A DNA stretch of 64,000 nt, taken from assembly GCA_016858145.1 (NCBI GenBank), contig JAEHOE010000053.1, forward strand, positions 558,001 to 622,000, written 5' to 3'. The translations under genes and the position numbers were made by a program. Below, piece by piece: positions 58,682 through 64,000 of this stretch. Position 1 is the stretch's first letter. Each line of letters begins with the position of its first letter. The notes beneath the pieces were generated by a model. It saw only the letters and a list, made by a program, of their open reading frames with translations. It was not told the origin of the DNA and did not search any database. Source of the stretch: Edaphochlamys debaryana. Taxonomy: Eukaryota > Chlorophyta > Chlorophyceae > Chlamydomonadales.

Positions 58682-61600
58682 ATGGGCGCCCGCTCCCGCG
58701 GCGGCGGATGCCGCCCGCTGCTGCCGCTCTCCGCGGCGCTGCTGCTCCTGATCACCGCGCCGCTGCTGCCGCAGCTGACCCGGGCGCAGCGCGTGTTCCC
58801 GGTGCGCCTGACGCGCGTCCCCTTCCTGGTGGCGCCGGGCGCCGCGACCGCGCGTGCGTCCAGCGTGGCGTTCGCGCGGGGGCTGCTGCAGGTGCGTTGG
58901 GGACTTGCCCCCGGGGCGGCGGGGCGGCGGTCGGCGCTAGATCTGGAGCGCTGGGCGGTGCCAGGAGCTCCTCCCCTTGGGGACGGATCTGCCAGGGGTG
59001 CACCAGCCGGGCCCGTGTGGAGACGACGTCTCCCTTGGATGCTGCGAGTGCTCTCCCTGCCGTTGTGCCCCCGCCCCCTCTCCTGCCCGCAGGCCACAGA
59101 CGGCGGCACTGACGGCGGCTCCACCAACGCCTCCGCCCCTGCCGGCGGCGTCGTCACCGCCGGCGCGGACCTGCCGGGCGACGTGGTGGCGGTGCGGTCC
59201 TGCCTGCCCTTCAACGTCCTGGTGCTGCCCGGATCCGAATCTGGATCTGGACCTAACGGATCCATCCTCATGAGCGCCGAGGATGCGGTGCTGGGCGCCA
59301 CCGACATCTCCTACGCACGTGGGTCCCTGGGGCCGCCTGGCGGCAGGAGGGGCTGGCGGGGGGGAGGATGTCGGGGGTGGGAAGGGAAGTGGGAAGGGAT
59401 TGGGGCCTGGGGGACCACCGCCGGGACGCACCTGCCCATCTACACTGTGCCGGTCCCTCCAGCCTCCCTCTTTCGCTCCTCCCCCCAGCCGACACGGGTA
59501 TCCTGGCGCTGTCGCTCTCCAAGGTGGGTGCGAGGCCCAGCAAGGGGATCCAGCAAGGGGGCGGACCGCTGGTCACAGATTCAAGGAAGCGGGCCCCCCA
59601 GGGGCGAGGGCAGGGGAGCGGGGCCTCCCTCTTGCGCAGCCGCCAGTCTCGGCCTGTCACCATCCCCCCTCTGCCCCCAGGGCTACGAGTCCACCCGCGT
59701 CATCAACCTCACCATCACCGCCGCCAACACCAGCAGCCTCCGCTACGTCCAGAACTTCGGGTGGGCGGGGAGGGCCCAGCAGATGAAGCAGCGTGGGGAG
59801 CCTCTCCGTAGCCGCTGTGCTTGTCCCCACAGGGCCCCATCCTCGCACGACCAGCAAGCATCGACGGTTTCACCACCCTCCTTTCCTTCCTCTCCTCCCC
59901 CGCAGTCCCGGCAACGTGGTGGTGGGCCCCGGCTTCAACGTCTCGGACTTCAACGCAGCCGCCACCTCCATCGGCGGAGTGCTGGCCACCGGCCTCACCG
60001 CACGGCGTGTCTTTGTCACAAACACGGGGTGAGGGCAGGTCGCGAGGTCGAGGATGAAGTGGGCGGGGCTTGTAACCTCAGCGCTTCTACGCCTCCTCTC
60101 CGTATGGCCACGGCATTTGGGGGTAGTGGGCCTTTGGCGTAGCGGGCCAACACCTTCGCGCATCTCACCGCCGCTCCCCTTCCCTCCTTCGTCTCCACTG
60201 TCCACTCCCAATACCTGTACCGCCCCCCAGCACCGGCACCGTGGCCCTCAACGGCACCTTCAGCAACGGAGGCGAGGTGCTGGCGGGGGGCACCGGCAAG
60301 GTGAGAACCCAACCCGAGTCTGAGCCAAGTACCTCCCCGTCCCGGGGCCCTCCGCGAGCGCTACTGCGTCCTGGCACTTGAGCGAACCGCAGCTGCCATG
60401 GAGCTAACGTTGACCAGTCAACACTTGCTCTGGCCCTCACAACCCCTACCCCGCACCCCAGGTCTACCTGTCAGGCCGCGTGGGCGGCAACGTGGCGGTC
60501 AGTGTGGACGGCATCAGCGCCACGTGGATCCAGGGCACACCAGGTACGGCAATGGGATCCAGATCCACGCCATCTCCTTTCGTCAGCCAGGATCACATCC
60601 GATCACACCGGTCCTCATCCCCGCCACCCCCCTATCACCCTCCCCCCAGACACCACCATCACGGGCACCGCCAACTCCCTGGCCAAGGTGCTCTACACAG
60701 CGGGGCAGTGCAGCGTGAAAGCGGCATTCCAGGTGGGCAGGCAGAAGCCCTGGCCTGGCGCCCGGAGGCAGAGGGGGCGGGGTGCAGGGGACGGGGTCGC
60801 ACGCGGGAGGCATGATTGCGGGTTGAAGGAGAGTGGCGCGACTGACGCGGGGAGGGCGCCCGTGCCCCACCCACCTCGCCTGACCTCACAGTGCTCAACC
60901 TCCTGCCGCCTCCTGCGATCCCGCGGCACCGCCCCACCCCGCAGTCGCTCTTTGGCGTCAACATCTTCGGCGACCCTTGCCAGCGCGCCACACCCGGCTC
61001 CGGCCCCTCCTACTCCCCCGCCTGGAGCTGCGGCCAGCGGGTCAACGGCCAGTCCATGTGCCCGGGTGCGTGGGTCATTCAATGAAATGGGCGGGTTCAC
61101 GAAAGGGGTTCCCCATGCTGGCCCCATTTCCTTGAGCCTTGATAGCCCAACTCCGGGCCCATTCAACCTGCCTTGCCCCGTGCTTGACCCCGCCGCCCCC
61201 TCTCCCTGCGCAGCCGACACGCCCCTCCCCGGCTCCTCGGGAGTGGGTCTGAGCGGCTCCGCCGGGGTCCAGGGCGCCTCGGACGAGGGCAGCGGCCCGC
61301 AGACGGAGGTCATTGGGGGCGGCAACACGGGCGGCAACATGGGCGGGGCGGCAGCCCAGGGCGCGCCGGACAACGGGGGCACTGCCTCAGTGCAGAGTGG
61401 AGGTATGGGCGCAACGCCCAACGTCAACACCGTCAGCGGCCAGCCGGTGGGTGGGGACGTTGCGTGGCTTGTTAGGGGGTCATGGGAACCTGCGTTCAAG
61501 GTCCTGCGCGCCGGAGGAGAGACATGACTGACATGGGGCATGGAGCGACCCCATACCCTGTAGCCCATGCCTCCTCCGCCTGCCCCCGCCCCCGCAGGGC

Positions 61601-62364
61601 ACTGTTATGACCGGCACCTTCACCACCCCCGGCGGCAGGGCCTCGGCCTCCGGTGAGCTTCGAAGCGGGGATCGTGATTGCTTCCACTGCCCTGAGGCTA
61701 AACCAGGCTCAACGCCGTCGGTTCCTGCACACAGCCTGCCAAGTCCCCTCTCTTTCCCCCCCGTCCCTCCCCCCTGGCCCCTCCCCCCCAGGCTCCGTGT
61801 CCGGCCCCTCCGGCTCCCTGGGGGCGCAGCAGACCTCCGCCGAGGGCGCCCCGCCCGTGTTCCAGTCCGGCGGCGGCATCCTGGGGCAGACCAGCGGCCT
61901 CGACCCCGACTTCCAGGGTGCGTGACTGGGCGGCTGCTGAAGGGTCATGGCTCGTGCGAAGCAGAACAGCAACACAGCACCAAATGGGCGCATGTGAAGC
62001 ACCATGCGACATGCGATTCCTTTCTTTCCACATCCTACTGCCTGTACGTCTATGCATGCCCCTCTTCGCAAATGCAGGCCTCCTCAACAGCCTCGGCGGC
62101 GGCGGCGGCTCTTCGTCTTCCGCCCAGGCCAGCTCCGTCAGCGGCGGCGGCGGTGCCACCACGGCCAGCACCAGCGGCGGCCCCTCCTCCTCCTCCTCCC
62201 AGACCAGCCAGAGCTCCTCCCTCAACATCCCCACCATCTCCTCGGGACTGAGCGTCAGTTCCCTCACCTGCGACGACCCCGCCTCCGCCCGTGCCATGTT
62301 CGCGCCCCCCGTCGCCACCACTGCCGGGGCCAAGACGGCCGCCGGCGCAGGGGGAAGGCGCTAG
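58682..62364 (+). CDS. Unknown secreted protein, beta-rich with Gly/Ser-rich C-terminal half
   Basis: I do not recognise the family. Thirteen exons join in phase: 58682-58891, 59093-59318, 59489-59523, 59681-59760, 59906-60028, 60231-60300, 60462-60543, 60650-60732, 60945-61065, 61214-61446, 61598-61652, 61792-61917, 62078-62364 (576 aa). A strong signal peptide (residues 1-36; LSAALLLLITAPLLPQ, cleavage near TRAQ) starts the protein. Residues 40-360 alternate short hydrophobic strands with Gly/Asn/Thr turns, include the repeat-like GNVVVGPGFNVSDFNAA and GNVAVSVDGISA, and contain N-glycosylation sites and a few Cys (C..W.C..). The last 230 residues are Gly/Ser/Thr/Gln-rich and disordered, with one late Cys. 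No membrane anchor is visible. A wall or matrix protein is the simplest reading. The ATG was chosen because it begins the signal peptide. Confidence 0.75.
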
Positions 62365-63247
62365 AGGCGTAGGGAAGTCGGGATTTTGTAGGCAGGAGAA
62401 GAAGTAGTGCGTAGGTTGAAGATCTGCAGTTGGGTTTCGTGGAAATGAGCTGGTGTGGGGGCCTACGCGAGGCGAGAACAGGTCGTGCTGGCTGGGGTAC
62501 ATGCCGGAGGGGGGCACATGGGGCGCATGGACAGGACTGTTTGTCCGGCAGCGTTCAAGGGCAATAAAGCTGGACATGCAATTGTGGTTGACGCGCTCGT
62601 TGTTCTGTTCCGTGCGGTTGTATAAGCAATGGTTGTCGCGCCGTGTCCTGCCCTACCCCGCGAGGGCCAAACCCTCTCCCCTGCTCAACCGGTTCCGCCC
62701 TTCGCTCGCCCCGGTCTGCCCCCCCAGCCACCGCGTGCCGTGAATGTATAGCAACTTGTCACGCTGTACGCCTGCGCTTCGCAGGGTCTAGCCGAGCTCG
62801 ACACAAGACACCCGGCACGTATACATCGGAGGATGCGTGCAGTTGGCGCAGTGCACAGTGCGCGTCGCGCCGGCACGAATTGGTAGAAAATTGCATGCCC
62901 AGTCGGTAGACATCCGTAAAGGGCGCGGCGGGGGCCCGCCGAGCGAATCCGGCTACTGCCCTTCGGCGCTCTGGCCCAAACAACGACCCAGCGACACACA
63001 ACCCCGCTCTTCCAACACCAAGCATACTTCTTACACATCTAGAATCGCCTTTCACCCTTAGACGCAGCCTCGGTTGCTACACCTTTCAGCTCTCGCGCCT
63101 GAGCCGTCCTTCGCCGACACGCCTTATCACAACAAACCCACCTCCCTTATAGCTTATATAGCTTAGAAGGCAGTAACAGGAGGTCGCTCGTCATGAGAGG
63201 CGACGCCTGCACTCGCAGAGCTTAGCCAGCCATCGACACCGCCCGGA
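62365..63247. other. 3'UTR of the secreted-protein gene and promoter of the Myb gene
   Basis: No supported exon. There is no TGTAA on the plus strand soon after the stop; an AATAAA at about 62562-62567 is a possible substitute. TATATA at 63155-63160 lies 88 bases before the Myb-gene ATG and could be its core promoter, with a very short leader. Confidence 0.5.
63155..63160 (+). promoter_or_regulatory. TATA-like box upstream of the Myb-domain gene
   Basis: TATATA lies within an AT-rich patch 88 bases upstream of the ATG at 63248, on the coding strand of the last gene. Positional evidence only. Confidence 0.35.
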
Positions 63248-64000
63248 ATGCGCGCGGCCGCAAGTTCCAAGGACGCTACGTCGAGTAGCGATAGTCATAG
63301 TGCGAGAAAACCTAAGGCGTCGGCCAAGAGTGCCGGCGGAGGCGTCGGCAAGTCCCGCAAATGGACGAACGAGGAGGTCGGCGCTCTGCTCGCTGCCGTG
63401 GGCGCGCTGAACCCGGCAGACACAGAAGGCATTAACTGGGTAGAGGTAGCGAAGCACGTGCCGACCCGCACGGGGAAGCAGTGTCGTGAGAAATGGCGGA
63501 ACGATTTGAGGCCCGACATCTCCAAGGAGCCCTGGTCCTCGCGGGAGGAGTACATCGTCTGCCGGTGAGCGCAGGGGCGCAGGGGGTGCCTGTTGGGGCA
63601 GAAGGGGAGATGGGTTTCTAGCGGGGTGTTCGAGCAGCAGAGGCCCCGGAGTGTGGCACGCAGCGGGCGCCAAGACAGAGGAGCTTCTCTTCAAGGCTGC
63701 TCTGAGACCTGCTGACCGTCTCTGATTTCCCCGAACCCTCCTCGCGTTTGCATTGTTCCTGCAGGATACACTGCCAGGTGAGAGAGTGTCGTGAGAGCGA
63801 ACGCGGGACGGCGGGAGGAAGGCGGAGGGCCCCGGGCGGACGGCATGGGCACGCGACCACGCGTGGGCCCGGGCAAGGCAGCAACAGCACACGGCGGCCC
63901 CAGCACCCGCGTGTCCTCTGTGACACACGTGTTGAGCACCCGGTCCTGACAGCATCGCGGCGAATACCGGTGTTCCCCTGCATAAAGCTGCATCTACCTT
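63248..64000 (+). CDS. Myb/SANT DNA-binding protein (5' part)
   Basis: Exon 1 (63248-63564) and a 13-base exon 2 (63765-63777) join in phase; the rest lies beyond the window. A basic Ser/Ala/Lys-rich leader (1-36) precedes a Myb repeat: KWTNEEVGALLAAVGAL, INWVEVAKHV, then RTGKQCREKWRNDL. A second repeat opens with KEPWSSREEYIV and continues through the small exon as CRIHCQ. The spaced Trp residues and the CREKW recognition helix fit an R2R3-like regulator that binds DNA in the nucleus. The start has no upstream in-frame ATG nearby. The target genes cannot be inferred. Confidence 0.8.

Noticed and set aside
1..64000. tRNA or rRNA genes, CRISPR arrays, intact transposons or viral genes
   Set aside because: I looked for cloverleaf arms with CCA-type ends, conserved rRNA words, regular repeat-spacer arrays, and transposase, integrase, reverse-transcriptase or capsid motifs, and found none that I could support by eye.

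Overview
The window looks like nuclear DNA of a green alga (Chlorophyta, most like the Chlamydomonas/Volvox lineage). It is GC-rich, and its genes are cut by many short introns of mostly 100-300 bp, usually starting GTG(A/C)G and ending CAG. Several genes are followed by TGTAA, the usual chlorophyte poly(A) signal. The protein set fits an alga: an LSm protein, a peroxisomal citrate synthase, an NRT2-type transporter, and extracellular proteins with hydroxyproline-type Pro-rich stalks. The species cannot be fixed from the sequence. All gene models below were assembled by hand by joining exons in phase; there is no transcript evidence.

Layout, left to right. 1-262 (+): 3' exon of LSm5. 1425-4540 (+): Sel1-repeat/MYND zinc-finger protein, 10 exons. 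5326-9701 (+): cationic amino-acid transporter, 13 exons. 10170-13458 (+): unknown multi-pass membrane protein with a transit-peptide-like start, 9 exons. 14386-20822 (+): secreted protein of about 14 EGF-like modules, 25 exons. 20823-23350: non-coding stretch with a (GCCAT)26 satellite. 28217-23351 (-): very large, divergent NRT2-like transporter, 7 exons. 28218-29473: divergent promoter region. 29474-34382 (+): Kelch-repeat ectodomain fused to a cytochrome b561 membrane domain, about 15 exons. 35781-46683 (+): 32-exon subtilisin-family protease with a beta-trefoil-like module, a Pro-rich stalk and a C-terminal membrane anchor. 47975-50195 (+): partly resolved gene that resembles a GT77-type glycosyltransferase. 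55385-51352 (-): peroxisomal citrate synthase with a PTS2 signal, 11 exons. 55733-57313 (+): conserved protein of unknown function that shares a 347-bp divergent promoter with citrate synthase. 58682-62364 (+): unknown secreted protein, 13 exons. 63248-64000 (+): start of a Myb/SANT protein that runs off the window.

Theme. Much of the window encodes proteins that enter the secretory pathway or act at the cell surface: the EGF protein, Kelch-b561, the anchored subtilase, the probable Golgi glycosyltransferase and the secreted protein at 58.7 kb. Two transporters, for amino acids and for nitrate-type anions, lie among them. No prokaryote-style operons, rRNA or tRNA genes, CRISPR arrays or intact transposons were recognised. 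The most unusual objects are the Kelch-b561 fusion, the lectin-like and Pro-rich anchored subtilase, and the 1303-residue NRT2-like protein with two large low-complexity inserts.
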